A stretch of DNA of 64,000 nt from NCBI RefSeq assembly GCF_002261475.1, contig NZ_NEVN01000008.1, positions 124,001 to 188,000 of the forward strand, read 5' to 3'. The stretch comes from Bordetella genomosp. 5. Its GTDB lineage: Bacteria > Pseudomonadota > Gammaproteobacteria > Burkholderiales > Burkholderiaceae_B. Below, one piece after another: positions 1 through 9,460 of the stretch; positions within the stretch are counted from its first letter, which is position 1; every line of letters begins with the position of its first letter. A program made the position numbers and the translations under genes. The notes under the pieces are model-generated. The model did not search any database, had not been told where the DNA came from, and was given only the letters and a program-made list of their open reading frames with translations.

Positions 1-18
1 GACGCTACGCCTGATTCC

Positions 19-3000
19 ATGCAGCCACCCCACGAACCCGCCTCCCTGCCGCTCCCGCCCGCCGATATCGGCGCGGGGCTGCCCGGCTATGCCGAGCTCG
101 ATTGCCAATCGAACTTCTCGTTCCTGCAAGGCGCCTCGCATCCCGAAGAGCTGGCCGAACGCGCGCATCGCCAGGGTTACGCCGCGCTCGCGCTCACCGA
201 CGAATGCAGCGTGGCCGGCGTCGTGCGGGCCCATGTCGAGGCCGAAAAACTCGGGCTGGCGCTGATCGTGGGCAGCCGCTTCGTGCTCCACGACGAGCCC
301 GGCCCGCCCATCGAACTGACCTTGCTCGCCCAGGATCGCGAGGGTTACGGCAATCTCACCGAGTTCATCACGCTGGGCCGCTCCCGCGCGGCCAAGGGCA
401 GCTATCACCTGCGCGCCGACGATCTCGCCGCCCCGCCCGCCTCGCTCGCGCATCTGCGCGGCCTGCCGGGTTGCCTGGCCATCCTCACGCCCACTTACGG
501 GCTGGACACCGCGCAGATCGTCGCGCAGGCCCGCTGGCTGGCCCGCGTGTTTGCGCAACGCGCCTGGCTCGGGCTCACGCTGCTGCATCGATCGCGCGAC
601 GACCTGCATCGCGCCGCGCTGGACGCGGCGGCGCAGGCCGCGGCACTGCCTCAGGTGGCGGTCGGCCAGGTGCAGATGCACGTGCGCTCGCGCAAGCCGC
701 TGCACGACACCCTCACCGCCATCCGCCTCGGCCGCCCGGTGGCGCAATGCGGCTACGAACTCGCGGCCAATGCCGAGCGGCATCTGCGCTCGCGTCTGCG
801 GCTGGCGGGCCTGTACCCGCCCGCCGCGTTGGCGCAGACGCTCGAGATCGCGCGACGCTGCACGTTCTCACTGAAAGAGCTGCGCTACGAATATCCCGAC
901 GAGATCGTGCCGCCGGGCGAAACCCCCGCCAGCTACCTGCGCCGCGCCACCTACGAAGGCGCGCGCGAGCGCTACCCGGACGGCGTGCCGCCGATCGTCG
1001 AGGCGCAGGTCGAAAAAGAACTCGAGCTCATTGCCGACCTCGGCTACGAGGCCTACTTCCTCACCGTCCATGACCTGGTCCGCGAGGCGCGCCGGCTGGG
1101 CATCCTGTGCCAGGGCCGCGGATCGGCGGCCAATTCGGCGGTCTGTTATTGCCTGGGCATCACCGCCGTCAATCCCGCCAACGGCAACGCGCTTTTCGAA
1201 CGCTTCATCAGCAGAGAGCGCAACGAGCCGCCCGATATCGACGTCGACTTCGAGCATCAGCGGCGCGAAGAGATCATCCAATATATTTACGGCAAATACG
1301 GCCGGCGCCGCGCGGCGCTCACCGCCGTCGTGATTTCGTATCGGCCCCGCAGTGTGCTGCGCGATACCGGCCGGGCATTGGGCATCGATCCGACCATCAT
1401 CGATGCGGTGGCGCGCGCGCACCAATGGTGGGACGGAAAAAAGGCCATGCTGCGCACGCTCGGCAACTGCGGGCTCGATCCGGCCTCGCGCGTGGCGCGC
1501 CAATGGGCCATCCTGTCCGAAACCCTGATGGGCTTCCCGCGCCACCTGTCGCAGCATCCGGGCGGCTTCGTGATGTCGCGCGGCCTGCTCTCGCGCCTGG
1601 TGCCCATCGAAAACGCCGCCATGGCCGATCGCAGCGTCGTGCAATGGGACAAGGACGACCTCGACGCGCTGGGCCTGCTCAAGGTCGACGTGCTCGCCCT
1701 GGGCATGCTCTCGGTGCTGCGCCGCGCGCTCGAACTGGCCGGCGCGCGCCGCGGCGAGCCGCTGGCCCTGCATCAGATTCCGCAAGACGACACGGCCACC
1801 TACGACATGATCTGCGAAGCCGACACGGTGGGTGTGTTCCAGATCGAGTCGCGCGCGCAGATGAGCATGCTGCCGCGCCTGCGGCCCCGCGAATACTACG
1901 ACCTCGTCGTGCAGGTGGCCATCGTCCGCCCGGGTCCGATCCAGGGCGGCATGGTGCACCCCTATCTGCGCCGGCGTCAGGGCAAAGAGCCCGAGACCTA
2001 CCCCGGGCCCGCGGTCCAGGCCGTGTTGTCGCGCACGATGGGCGTGCCGATCTTCCAGGAACAGGTGATGCAGATCGCGGTGGTCGCGGCCGGCTTCACG
2101 CCCGGCGAGGCCGACCAGCTGCGCCGCTCGATGGCTGCATGGCGCCGCAAGGGCGGCGTGGACAAATTCCGCGCCAAGCTGGTGGGCGGCCTGCTCGCCC
2201 ACGGCTACAGCCTGGAGTTCGCCGAGGCCTTGTTCCGGCAGGTGGAGGGCTTCGGCGAGTACGGTTTTCCCGAAAGCCACGCGGCGAGCTTCGCGCTGCT
2301 GGCCTACGCCAGCTCCTGGCTCAAGTGCCACGAACCCGAGGCCTTCCTGGCCGCCCTGCTCAACTCCCAGCCGATGGGATTCTATGCACCCGCGCAGCTG
2401 GTGCAGGATGCCCGGCGCCATCAGGTGCGCGTGCTGCCGGTCGACATCATGCACAGCGGCTGGGAGGCCGCGCTCGAGCCGCGCGCGGATGCGGCCCGCC
2501 CCGCCGTGCGCCTGGGTTTCAATCAGATCAAGGGGATGTCCGAAGACAGCGCGCGCGCCATCGAGCAGGCGCGGGCACAGCGGCCCTTCGCCAACACCGC
2601 CGATCTGGCGCGGCGCGCCGGGCTGGGCCGCCACGAGCTCGATGCGCTGGCCGCGGCCGACGCGCTGGCCGCCCTCGCCGGGCATCGGCGCCAGGCCAGC
2701 TGGGAAGCGGCGGCCGGCGTGGCCGACCGCGACCTGCTGCGCGATGCGCCGATCGAAGAGGCCCAGGTGGCCGAGCTCGCGGCCCCCTCCGAAGGCCAGG
2801 GCATCTCGGCCGACTATCTCAGCACCGGCCTGAGCCTGCGACGCCATCCCCTCGCCTTGTTGCGCGCGCAACTGGCGGCGCGCCGTTTCGAGACCTCGCA
2901 GACACTCAACACCTACCCCAACCGCCGCCTCGCCCGCGCCTGCGGCATCGTCACCGTGCGGCAACGGCCCCAGACCGCCAAGGGCACCATCTTCGTCACG

Positions 3001-3222
3001 CTCGAAGACGAAACGGGGCCGGTCAACGTGGTGGTGCGGCCGGAGCTGATCGAGTCACAGCGGCGCGAGCTGCTCGAATCGGTGCTGCTGGGTGTCTACG
3101 GGGTCTGGCAAAGCCTCGATGGCGTGCGCCACCTGGTCGCACGCCGGCTGGTCGACATGAGCCCGCTGCTGCGCGAGCTCGACGACGCCGGCCTGCCGGC
3201 GCGCAGCCGCAACTTCCATTGA
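19..3222 (+). CDS. dnaE2: Error-prone DNA polymerase III alpha subunit (DnaE2/ImuC)
   Basis: This 1067-residue C-family polymerase is the translesion alpha subunit that works with ImuA/ImuB in damage-induced mutagenesis. The N-terminus carries a PHP domain beginning near residue 27, and the palm motif PDIDVDF with its catalytic aspartates lies at residues 405-411. The C-terminus carries the OB-fold region. The length fits DnaE2 (about 1050) rather than replicative DnaE (about 1160). The few bases before the ATG contain an in-frame stop of an upstream gene (codons ending at base 14), compatible with imuB, but only three codons are visible. SOS control is expected for the family; any LexA site would lie outside the window. 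Confidence 0.93.
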   Translation: MQPPHEPASLPLPPADIGAGLPGYAELDCQSNFSFLQGASHPEELAERAHRQGYAALALTDECSVAGVVRAHVEAEKLGLALIVGSRFVLHDEPGPPIELTLLAQDREGYGNLTEFITLGRSRAAKGSYHLRADDLAAPPASLAHLRGLPGCLAILTPTYGLDTAQIVAQARWLARVFAQRAWLGLTLLHRSRDDLHRAALDAAAQAAALPQVAVGQVQMHVRSRKPLHDTLTAIRLGRPVAQCGYELAANAERHLRSRLRLAGLYPPAALAQTLEIARRCTFSLKELRYEYPDEIVPPGETPASYLRRATYEGARERYPDGVPPIVEAQVEKELELIADLGYEAYFLTVHDLVREARRLGILCQGRGSAANSAVCYCLGITAVNPANGNALFERFISRERNEPPDIDVDFEHQRREEIIQYIYGKYGRRRAALTAVVISYRPRSVLRDTGRALGIDPTIIDAVARAHQWWDGKKAMLRTLGNCGLDPASRVARQWAILSETLMGFPRHLSQHPGGFVMSRGLLSRLVPIENAAMADRSVVQWDKDDLDALGLLKVDVLALGMLSVLRRALELAGARRGEPLALHQIPQDDTATYDMICEADTVGVFQIESRAQMSMLPRLRPREYYDLVVQVAIVRPGPIQGGMVHPYLRRRQGKEPETYPGPAVQAVLSRTMGVPIFQEQVMQIAVVAAGFTPGEADQLRRSMAAWRRKGGVDKFRAKLVGGLLAHGYSLEFAEALFRQVEGFGEYGFPESHAASFALLAYASSWLKCHEPEAFLAALLNSQPMGFYAPAQLVQDARRHQVRVLPVDIMHSGWEAALEPRADAARPAVRLGFNQIKGMSEDSARAIEQARAQRPFANTADLARRAGLGRHELDALAAADALAALAGHRRQASWEAAAGVADRDLLRDAPIEEAQVAELAAPSEGQGISADYLSTGLSLRRHPLALLRAQLAARRFETSQTLNTYPNRRLARACGIVTVRQRPQTAKGTIFVTLEDETGPVNVVVRPELIESQRRELLESVLLGVYGVWQSLDGVRHLVARRLVDMSPLLRELDDAGLPARSRNFH

Positions 3223-3281
3223 GCTCGAGCCCGCAACCCCGCGCACCCCGGGCCCGGACGCGTGGGTTCCGCGCGATCGCG

Positions 3282-4529
3282 TCAGGGCAGAAACGGCGAG
3301 TCGTCGATGGGCGGCTCGACGCCGCTCATGCGCGTGGTGAGCAGCGCGGCGCTGCCGCAGGCCAGCGTGAAGCCGAGCGCGCCCTGGCCGATGTTGAGCC
3401 ACAGATTGTCCACCCCGCGCACGGGCCCGATGAGCGGTTTGCCGGTCGGCGTCGCCGGCCGCAGACCCGCCCACGGCTGCGCGTCGGACAGGTCCAGATG
3501 CGGAAAGACCTCCAGCACCTGACGCTTGAGCAGCGCCACGCGCGCCGGATCGATGCCGGTGTCGCGGCTGCCGATATCCACCATCGCCGCGATGCGCAGC
3601 ACCCGGCCCACCCGCGCATAGACGATGCGGCGTTCGTAGTCGGTCACGCTGATGCGGGGCGCGGTATCGTCGTCATCGGCCAGCGGCACGCTCAGGCTAT
3701 AGCCCTTGAGCGGATAAATGGGCACGTCATGACCCAGCGGCCGCAACAGGGCCCGCGAACCCACGCCGGTCGCGAGCACGACGGCGTCGGCGCCGATATC
3801 GCCGGCATCGGTGCGCACGCCCGTCACGACCGGACCATTGGTACGCAGCCCCAACACCTCGGTCGACATGCGGCACTCGACCCGGTCGAGCGCGCCCAGG
3901 CGGTCGAAGAGCGCCTGCGTGAACTGGCGGCAATCGCCCGCCTCTTCGCTCGGTGTGTAGATGGCGCCGGCCAGGCTCGCGCCCATGCCCGCCAGCGCGG
4001 GCTCGAGCGCCAGCGTCTCGCGCGCATCCAGCACACGCTGCTCGGCGCCCAGCCCGGCCTGATAGGCCACCAGCTTGCGCGCCTTGTCGAGCAGCTCGGG
4101 GCTGCGATAGGCGATCAATTTGCCGTTGCGCAGATGACCGAACGCCAGCGGCTCCTGTTCGAGCAGGCGGTTCATCACGTCGCGGCTCAGATAGGACAGG
4201 CGCTGCAACTCGGCCGTGGAACGCTGCGCCACCGAGGCGCGGCACGCGAGCGCGAACTGCAGGCACCAGCGCCACTGATGCGGGTCGAGACGCGGCCGGA
4301 AGCGCAACGGAGAATCGCTGCGCAGCAGCCAGCCCGGCACGCTGGGCAACACGCCCGGTCCGGCGAGCGGCGCCACGTAGCTATAACTCAGCTGTCCGCC
4401 GTTGGCGAAGCTGGACACCTCGGCCGGATAGGCCCGGCTGTCGACCAGGACCACCTCATGCCCTTCACGGGCGAGGAAATACGCCGAGGTGACACCGACG
4501 ACACCCGCCCCCACGACACAGACACGCAT
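3282..4529 (-). CDS. dadA: D-amino acid dehydrogenase (DadA family FAD oxidoreductase)
   Basis: A 415-residue membrane-associated flavoprotein that oxidises D-amino acids (typically D-alanine) to keto acids and feeds electrons to the quinone pool. The N-terminus is the FAD Rossmann motif GAGVVG at residues 7-12, and the DAO fold continues to the end (a GLRPATPTG stretch occurs near residue 365). The start was placed at the internal ATG before MRVCVVGAG because GGGAAGG precedes it at good spacing; a longer reading would add 19 unlikely residues. It is convergent with dnaE2 and stands alone. Other DAO-family oxidoreductases are possible, but length and sequence fit DadA best. Confidence 0.85.
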   Translation of the reverse strand: MRVCVVGAGVVGVTSAYFLAREGHEVVLVDSRAYPAEVSSFANGGQLSYSYVAPLAGPGVLPSVPGWLLRSDSPLRFRPRLDPHQWRWCLQFALACRASVAQRSTAELQRLSYLSRDVMNRLLEQEPLAFGHLRNGKLIAYRSPELLDKARKLVAYQAGLGAEQRVLDARETLALEPALAGMGASLAGAIYTPSEEAGDCRQFTQALFDRLGALDRVECRMSTEVLGLRTNGPVVTGVRTDAGDIGADAVVLATGVGSRALLRPLGHDVPIYPLKGYSLSVPLADDDDTAPRISVTDYERRIVYARVGRVLRIAAMVDIGSRDTGIDPARVALLKRQVLEVFPHLDLSDAQPWAGLRPATPTGKPLIGPVRGVDNLWLNIGQGALGFTLACGSAALLTTRMSGVEPPIDDSPFLP

Positions 4530-4730
4530 AAACCTTCCCTGCAAGGACAATTGCCCATTCTGTCCGCGGTCGGGCCCCACGCGCAAATAGCCAGCGCCGC
4601 AGCAGCCATAACTTCGGTCTATGGGCTGGTCTCGTCCGCCGATCGCGGCGCGGGCAAGACCAGGCGACGTGGCCCGGAACCCGGCGCCCGCGCCCAGGGT
4701 CAGTGACGGCGCGGCGCCGCGCGAAAGCCC

Positions 4731-5171
4731 CTACGCCGCCAGCCCGTGCAGCCTGATGATGGCGGCGCCGGTGGGCTGGCGCACCAGCTCCGCCAGCGTG
4801 TAGCGGTCGAGCTCGGCGTAGAAGGTGCGCAGGGCGTCGTGCAGCACGCCCGCCAGACGGCAGGCGCCGTGCAGCGCACAGGGCGGATCGGCGCATTCGA
4901 CCAGATTGCCCTGATGTTCCAGCAAGCGCACCAGCTCCCCGACCCGATAGCTATCGGCCGGGCGCGCCAGCGCCAGGCCCCCGCCCTTGCCGCGCGTGGC
5001 GGCCACCAGGCCCTGTTGCGACAGGAAATGCACCACCTTCACGAGATGGTTGCGCGAGATGCCGAAGCGTTCGGCGATCTCGGGGATCGTCACGGGCTGG
5101 GCGCGATCGCGGCATTGCGTCAGGTACATCATGACGCGCAGGCCGAAGTCGGTGAAACGGTTGAGTTGCAT
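4731..5171 (-). CDS. nsrR: Rrf2-family nitric-oxide-sensing repressor NsrR
   Basis: A 146-residue Rrf2-type winged-helix regulator. Cysteines 93, 98 and 104 have the C-x4-C-x5-C spacing that binds the iron-sulfur cluster in NsrR, while the N-terminal helix-turn-helix covers about residues 25-60. Nitrosylation of the cluster releases DNA in this family. It follows hmpA on the same strand with a 59-base gap, so the two are probably cotranscribed and NsrR would control its own level through the hmpA operator. IscR is unlikely because the cysteine spacing and the neighbour both fit NsrR. Confidence 0.87.
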   Translation of the reverse strand: MQLNRFTDFGLRVMMYLTQCRDRAQPVTIPEIAERFGISRNHLVKVVHFLSQQGLVAATRGKGGGLALARPADSYRVGELVRLLEHQGNLVECADPPCALHGACRLAGVLHDALRTFYAELDRYTLAELVRQPTGAAIIRLHGLAA

Positions 5172-5230
5172 GGTCGGTGATCCGTGCCGGGCGGGCAGCG
5201 GCAAGCATACACCGCACCCGCCCGCGCACT

Positions 5231-6448
5231 TCAGAGCCCCGTGCCACCCGTGCCGAACACCTCGGCATGGATGCGCGCGGGCGGCACGCCCAGCGCCAGC
5301 AGCGAGGCGTGCTGCGCCTGCATGAAGGGCAGCGGGCCGCACAGGTAGTAGTCCGCCTCGGGCAGCACCACCTCGTCCTTCAGGGCGGCCAGGTCGATTC
5401 GGCCCTCGCGGTCGTAGTGCACGCCCTGGCGGTCGGCGGCGCCCACGGTCTCGTAATGAATCCACTTGCGCATCGTGGGGCTGCCCGCGACCAGCGCGTC
5501 GACTTCGTCGCGCATGGCGTGGCACGCGGCATCGCGACAGCCGTGCACGAAGCGCACCTCGCGGCCGGCACCGCGCGCGGCCAGCGTCTTGGCCATCGAC
5601 AGCATCGGCGTGATGCCCACCCCGCCGCTGATCAGCACCACCGGCGTGTCGCGCGATTCGTCGAGCACGAAGTCTCCTTGCGGCGGCGCCAGGTCCAGCA
5701 CGTCGCCCTCGTTGTAGCGCTCGTGCAGCAGCGTGGACACCATGCCGTCCGGGCTGGTGGCCACGCCACGCTCACGTTTGACCGAGATGCGCAGGCGGCC
5801 CTGGCCGGCGGCGTCCGACAGGCTGTACTGGCGCGGCTGCATCATGCCCAGCGACGGCACGAACACGCGCACCGAAATGTACTGGCCCGGCTTGAAGTCG
5901 GGCACCTCGCCGCCGTCGGCGGGCGCCAGGTGGAACGACGTGATCTCGCTGCTCTCCGGCACCTTGCCCACCACCTTGAAGCCCCGCCAGCCGCTCCAGC
6001 CGCCCGGCTGCGTGGCCGCGGCCGTGTACAGCGCGGCTTCCTGCGCGATCAGCGCGTCGGCCAGTTGCTGGTACGCGGCCGCCCAGGCGGCGATCAGCTC
6101 GTCGGTGGCGGCGTCGCCCAGCACCTCGCCGATCGAGGCCAGCAGATGCTTGCCCACGATCGCATAGTGCTCGGGCCGGATGCCCAGGCTCACGTGCTTG
6201 TGCGTGACGCGCTCGATCACCGGGCCGAGCACCGAGGGATCATCGATATGCACGGCATAGGCGGCCAGCGCGCCGGCCAGCGCCTGCTGCTGACGTCCGC
6301 CCTGCTGGTGGCCCTGGTTGAAGACCTGCAACAGCTCCGGATTGCCGCGGAACATCCGCGCATAGAAGTGGCGCGTGAGCGCCTCGCCATGGGCCTGCAG
6401 AACGGGTGCGGTCGCCTTGACCTGCGCGCGGATGGTTTCGCTCAACAT
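5231..6448 (-). CDS. hmpA: Flavohemoprotein, nitric oxide dioxygenase
   Basis: A 405-residue flavohemoglobin that converts nitric oxide plus oxygen to nitrate using NAD(P)H. The globin domain fills residues 1-138 with Tyr29, Gln53 and proximal His85 at the same positions as in E. coli Hmp. An FAD-binding domain (RQYSLS near residue 210) and a NAD-binding domain (GGVGITPML near residue 275) follow. The start has AGGAG nine bases upstream. The gene sits directly below a palindromic NsrR-like operator and above nsrR, which forms a self-contained nitrosative-stress unit. Confidence 0.96.
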   Translation of the reverse strand: MLSETIRAQVKATAPVLQAHGEALTRHFYARMFRGNPELLQVFNQGHQQGGRQQQALAGALAAYAVHIDDPSVLGPVIERVTHKHVSLGIRPEHYAIVGKHLLASIGEVLGDAATDELIAAWAAAYQQLADALIAQEAALYTAAATQPGGWSGWRGFKVVGKVPESSEITSFHLAPADGGEVPDFKPGQYISVRVFVPSLGMMQPRQYSLSDAAGQGRLRISVKRERGVATSPDGMVSTLLHERYNEGDVLDLAPPQGDFVLDESRDTPVVLISGGVGITPMLSMAKTLAARGAGREVRFVHGCRDAACHAMRDEVDALVAGSPTMRKWIHYETVGAADRQGVHYDREGRIDLAALKDEVVLPEADYYLCGPLPFMQAQHASLLALGVPPARIHAEVFGTGGTGL

Positions 6449-6483
6449 GCATCGACTCCTGGCCGGGCCACACGCCCGGTGTT

Positions 6484-6503
6484 AAAGATGCATTTTCATC
6501 TTT
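6484..6503. promoter_or_regulatory. NsrR-type operator upstream of hmpA
   Basis: A perfect 7-base inverted repeat AAAGATG / CATCTTT separated by six bases lies 36 bases before the hmpA ATG. It closely matches the known NsrR site, whose half is AAGATGCATTT. Because the linked gene encodes an NsrR-like protein, this is its most likely target. Confidence 0.72.
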
Positions 6504-6591
6504 TAAATCGCAGGATGCGGGCGCCGACTTGCGAGTGTGGGTATGGGCCGGTTAAAACACCGGCTCTGGTTGTCACTTATTAGGATTTGCC

Positions 6592-7050
6592 ATGAGCACC
6601 GAATCGCTCAAGACCCGTCTGTCCAACGCCATGAAAGACGCGATGCGCGCCAAGGACAGCGCCCGGCTCGCCACCCTGCGCTTCCTGCTCGCCGCAGTAA
6701 AACAGAAAGAAGTGGATGACCGCCGTGAGCTCGACGACGCGGAAATCACCGCCATCATCGAAAAGCAGGTGAAGCAGCGCCGCGAGTCCATCGCCGCGTT
6801 CGAACAGGCCGGCCGCACCGAGACCGCCGAGCAGGAAAAGGCCGAAGTCGTGGTGCTGCAGGAATTCATGCCGCAAGCGGCGAGCGCCGAAGAAGTGGCG
6901 GCCACGATCGACGCCGCAGTGGCCGAAGTGGCCGCGCAGGGCGTGACCGGCGCCCCCGCGATGGGCAAGGTCATGGCCATCCTCAAGCAGAAGCTGGCAG
7001 GCCGCGCCGATATGTCGCAGCTGTCGGGTCAGGTGAAGTCGCGCCTCTGA
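6592..7050 (+). CDS. GatB/YqeY domain protein
   Basis: A 152-residue, mostly helical cytosolic protein of the YqeY family, which resembles the tail domain of the amidotransferase subunit GatB. The sequence shows the family signature of an N-terminal helical bundle (residues 1-90, rich in charged residues) and a small C-terminal GatB-tail-like domain with GVTGAPAMGKVM near residue 120. The biochemical role is not established; a link to tRNA-dependent amidation is only suggested by homology. In many proteobacteria it lies near rpsU and dnaG, but here it stands alone between hmpA and dinB. A GC hairpin without a clear T-run follows at 7061-7087. Confidence 0.87.
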   Translation: MSTESLKTRLSNAMKDAMRAKDSARLATLRFLLAAVKQKEVDDRRELDDAEITAIIEKQVKQRRESIAAFEQAGRTETAEQEKAEVVVLQEFMPQAASAEEVAATIDAAVAEVAAQGVTGAPAMGKVMAILKQKLAGRADMSQLSGQVKSRL

Positions 7051-7105
7051 TCAAGGCGCACGGGGCGGCGCATCCGCGGCCGCCCCGCCGAACGTTCCTC
7101 GTTCT

Positions 7106-8188
7106 TCAGAACACCCCGCCAAAAAGATCCGGCTGCACCGCTGTCAGCTCCGGGTCCGCGAAGTTGCTCATCCCCACCCCCACCAGCCGGTAGCGCGTAT
7201 GCGCCGGCAGCTCCACGCGCTCGCACAGATGCCGCGCCACCTGCGCAAGCTGCGCCGCGGTGGCCGGCGGCGTTGGCAGCGTCTGGCTGCGCGTGAGAAT
7301 GCGAAACCGATCGGTCTTGAGCTTGAGCACCACGGTGCGGCCGATGCGCGCCTTGCGCAGCGCCTGCTCCCAGACCTTGCCCGACAGCCGCTCCAGCGCG
7401 GCGTCGAGCTCCACGATCCGCAGATCGGTGTCAAAGGTGGTCTCGGCGGACACCTGCTGCAGCGGCTGGTCGGGCTGCACCTCGCGCTCGTCGATGCCCT
7501 GCGACAACTCGTGCAGCCGCACGCCATAGCGCCCGAAGCGCTGCTCCAGCGCGGCGCGCGGATGACGGGCGAGATCGCCGACCGTCGCGATGCCAAGCTC
7601 CTCGAGCTTGCCCTGCATCACCTTGCCCACCCCGGGCACCTTGCGCACCGGCAGCTCCTGCAGAAATCCGAGCACCTGGGCCGGGCGGATCACGCACAGG
7701 CCGTCGGGCTTGTTCCAGTCGGAGGCGATCTTGGCGAGAAACTTGTTGGGCGCCACGCCGGCCGAGGCGGTCAGGCGGGTCTCGTCGCGGATCTGGCGGC
7801 GGATGATCTCGGCCACCTCGGTCGCGGACGGCAGACCGAGCTTGTTGTGCGTGACGTCGAGATAGGCCTCGTCGAGCGAGAGCGGCTCGATCAGGTCGGT
7901 ATGGCGGGAAAAGATCTCGCGCACCTGCGCCGACACGGCCTTATAACGCGCGAAATCCGGCGGCACATAGACGGCCTGCGGACAGAGCCGCTGGGCCCGC
8001 GCCACCGCCATCGCCGAGTGCACCCCGAACTTGCGGGCCTCGTACGAGGCCGCGCACACCACCGAGCGATTGCCCGTCCAGGCCACGATCACGGGCTGGC
8101 CACGCAGTTCGGGCTGGTCGCGCTGCTCGACCGACGCGTAAAAGGCGTCCATGTCGATGTGCACGATCTTGCGGGTCGGGGAAGGCAT
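7106..8188 (-). CDS. dinB: DNA polymerase IV
   Basis: A 360-residue Y-family translesion polymerase. The N-terminus gives [12 protein letters not shown], with the first metal-binding aspartate at residue 12, and SLDEAYLDV supplies the second acidic motif near residue 108. Helix-hairpin-helix and little-finger regions follow. The start was set at [12 protein letters not shown] rather than the upstream in-frame ATG, because family members begin a few residues before this motif and the longer frame would run across the LexA box. It is convergent with the YqeY gene. Its promoter carries a LexA-like box, so SOS induction is expected. Confidence 0.95.
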   Translation of the reverse strand: MPSPTRKIVHIDMDAFYASVEQRDQPELRGQPVIVAWTGNRSVVCAASYEARKFGVHSAMAVARAQRLCPQAVYVPPDFARYKAVSAQVREIFSRHTDLIEPLSLDEAYLDVTHNKLGLPSATEVAEIIRRQIRDETRLTASAGVAPNKFLAKIASDWNKPDGLCVIRPAQVLGFLQELPVRKVPGVGKVMQGKLEELGIATVGDLARHPRAALEQRFGRYGVRLHELSQGIDEREVQPDQPLQQVSAETTFDTDLRIVELDAALERLSGKVWEQALRKARIGRTVVLKLKTDRFRILTRSQTLPTPPATAAQLAQVARHLCERVELPAHTRYRLVGVGMSNFADPELTAVQPDLFGGVF

Positions 8189-8229
8189 GGGAAGCGGGCG
8201 GAACCGGCGCCAGGCACGCGCCAAAACTA

Positions 8230-8245
8230 CTGGATATATATACGG
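8230..8245. promoter_or_regulatory. LexA (SOS) box upstream of dinB
   Basis: The 16 bases CTGGATATATATACGG match the proteobacterial LexA consensus CTGTATATATATACAG at 14 positions. The site is 41 bases before the dinB start, in the expected promoter zone, and also lies upstream of the divergent thioesterase gene. Confidence 0.8.
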
Positions 8246-8406
8246 TACCGCTATTATGCCGCGCCCCGCGGCTTTGCGCCCGCCGAGGACGGATCGACCG
8301 GGCGGCCGGTGACCGGACACCGGCGCTGCCACACCCGCCGATGTGCGCTACAGTCGCTGCTTTGCAGCAACCCGACCCGCGAGCGCACCCCGCGCCGCGT
8401 CTTGCG

Positions 8407-8838
8407 ATGACCGATAACAACACCCCCGAGACTTCCCCCGCGGCCAGCTATTTCGGCCTCGAAATCCCGTTCATGAGCTTGCTGGGCCTGGTGCCAGAGC
8501 AGGCCGGCGATGGCGTGGCACGCTGCCGCCTGCCCTGGCGCGCCGACCTCACCAACAGCCGTGGCGACGTGCATGGCGGCACGCTGATGAGCGTGCTGGA
8601 CTTCTGTCTGAGCGCGGCGGCCCGGGGCCACGAGACCGACGTGGGCATGGCCACCATCGACATGACCACGAGCTTTCTGTCGCCCGGCCGCACCGACCTC
8701 GTGGTCGAGGCGCGCTGCCTGCGCCGCGGCATGTCGATCGCCTTCTGCGAAGGCGAGATCCGCGACGCCTCGGGAGAACTGGTCTGCAAGGCCAGCGCCA
8801 CCTTCAAGGTGGTGCGCCGCCGGCCCGGCAGCGACTGA
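8407..8838 (+). CDS. PaaI-family hotdog thioesterase
   Basis: A 143-residue single hotdog-fold protein likely to hydrolyse acyl-CoA thioesters. The PaaI signature [17 protein letters not shown] appears near residues 58-74, with the histidine-glycine-glycine turn and the acidic residue used in catalysis, followed by the beta strands of the fold. The start was placed at MTDNNTPE since the upstream in-frame ATG adds an atypical basic segment. The gene is divergent from dinB and ends two bases before the oppositely oriented lipoprotein gene. The substrate cannot be told from sequence. Confidence 0.82.
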   Translation: MTDNNTPETSPAASYFGLEIPFMSLLGLVPEQAGDGVARCRLPWRADLTNSRGDVHGGTLMSVLDFCLSAAARGHETDVGMATIDMTTSFLSPGRTDLVVEARCLRRGMSIAFCEGEIRDASGELVCKASATFKVVRRRPGSD

Positions 8839-8840
8839 GC

Positions 8841-9293
8841 TCAGCGCTGGCGCAGACGCCAGACCTCTTCGGAGGGCTGCGGATCGCCCGGCATGTAGGC
8901 CACGCACGACGGCAGGCCATACACGACCGCTTCGCGCATCGCGCGCAGAGCATCCGAATTCCAGATGCTCTTGCCCCACATCGAAATGCGCACATCCGAG
9001 CTCTTGGCGTCGGTGCCGGCGATGGTCACGCTCGCCATTTCGCTATCGCTGAACGGCGCGAGCACGCGCACGCTGGCCTTGCGCTGGCCTTCGTCGACCT
9101 CGTTCACCAGCCGGTAGCCGCCCTGACCGAGCAGGCAGCGTTCGGATTGCGCGATCGCCGCGCGATAGGCATCGAGGTAATACACATTGACCTTGTAGTC
9201 GCCGTTGACGGCACCCGCGCCGGGTGCCGTACCGACGGCGCAACCGGCCAGACCGGCGCCTAGCGTGAGCGCGGCCGCAATCGCTTTGAGCAT
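8841..9293 (-). CDS. Putative lipoprotein of unknown function
   Basis: A 150-residue protein with a type II signal peptide: a hydrophobic stretch followed by the lipobox LAGC, placing the lipidated cysteine at residue 18. The mature part has two further cysteines (within SERCLLG and LPSCVAY) that could pair. The start is fixed by a strong GGAGGA six bases upstream of the ATG. No recognised domain was seen. It probably sits in the inner leaflet of the outer membrane. It is divergent from the S9 peptidase gene and convergent with the thioesterase. Confidence 0.75.
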   Translation of the reverse strand: MLKAIAAALTLGAGLAGCAVGTAPGAGAVNGDYKVNVYYLDAYRAAIAQSERCLLGQGGYRLVNEVDEGQRKASVRVLAPFSDSEMASVTIAGTDAKSSDVRISMWGKSIWNSDALRAMREAVVYGLPSCVAYMPGDPQPSEEVWRLRQR

Positions 9294-9460
9294 GATTCCT
9301 CCATAGTGCTTGGGCGCGATTATCCCGCATCTTGCGCGGTTCGACACCGTCATCGGCGCTGTGGCATGATCGGTCACGCTCGGCGCACCCCTCGCGCCGG
9401 CCCCATGATGGCCCCGGCACCCGCCGCGCGCGGCCGTCATCGCATCTACCGGAGGCTCTC

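Noticed and set aside
868-2964. 698-codon open frame antisense to dnaE2
   Set aside because: It is the mirror of a strong polymerase gene in high-GC DNA, is rich in Gly/Ala/Arg/His and has no ribosome binding site.
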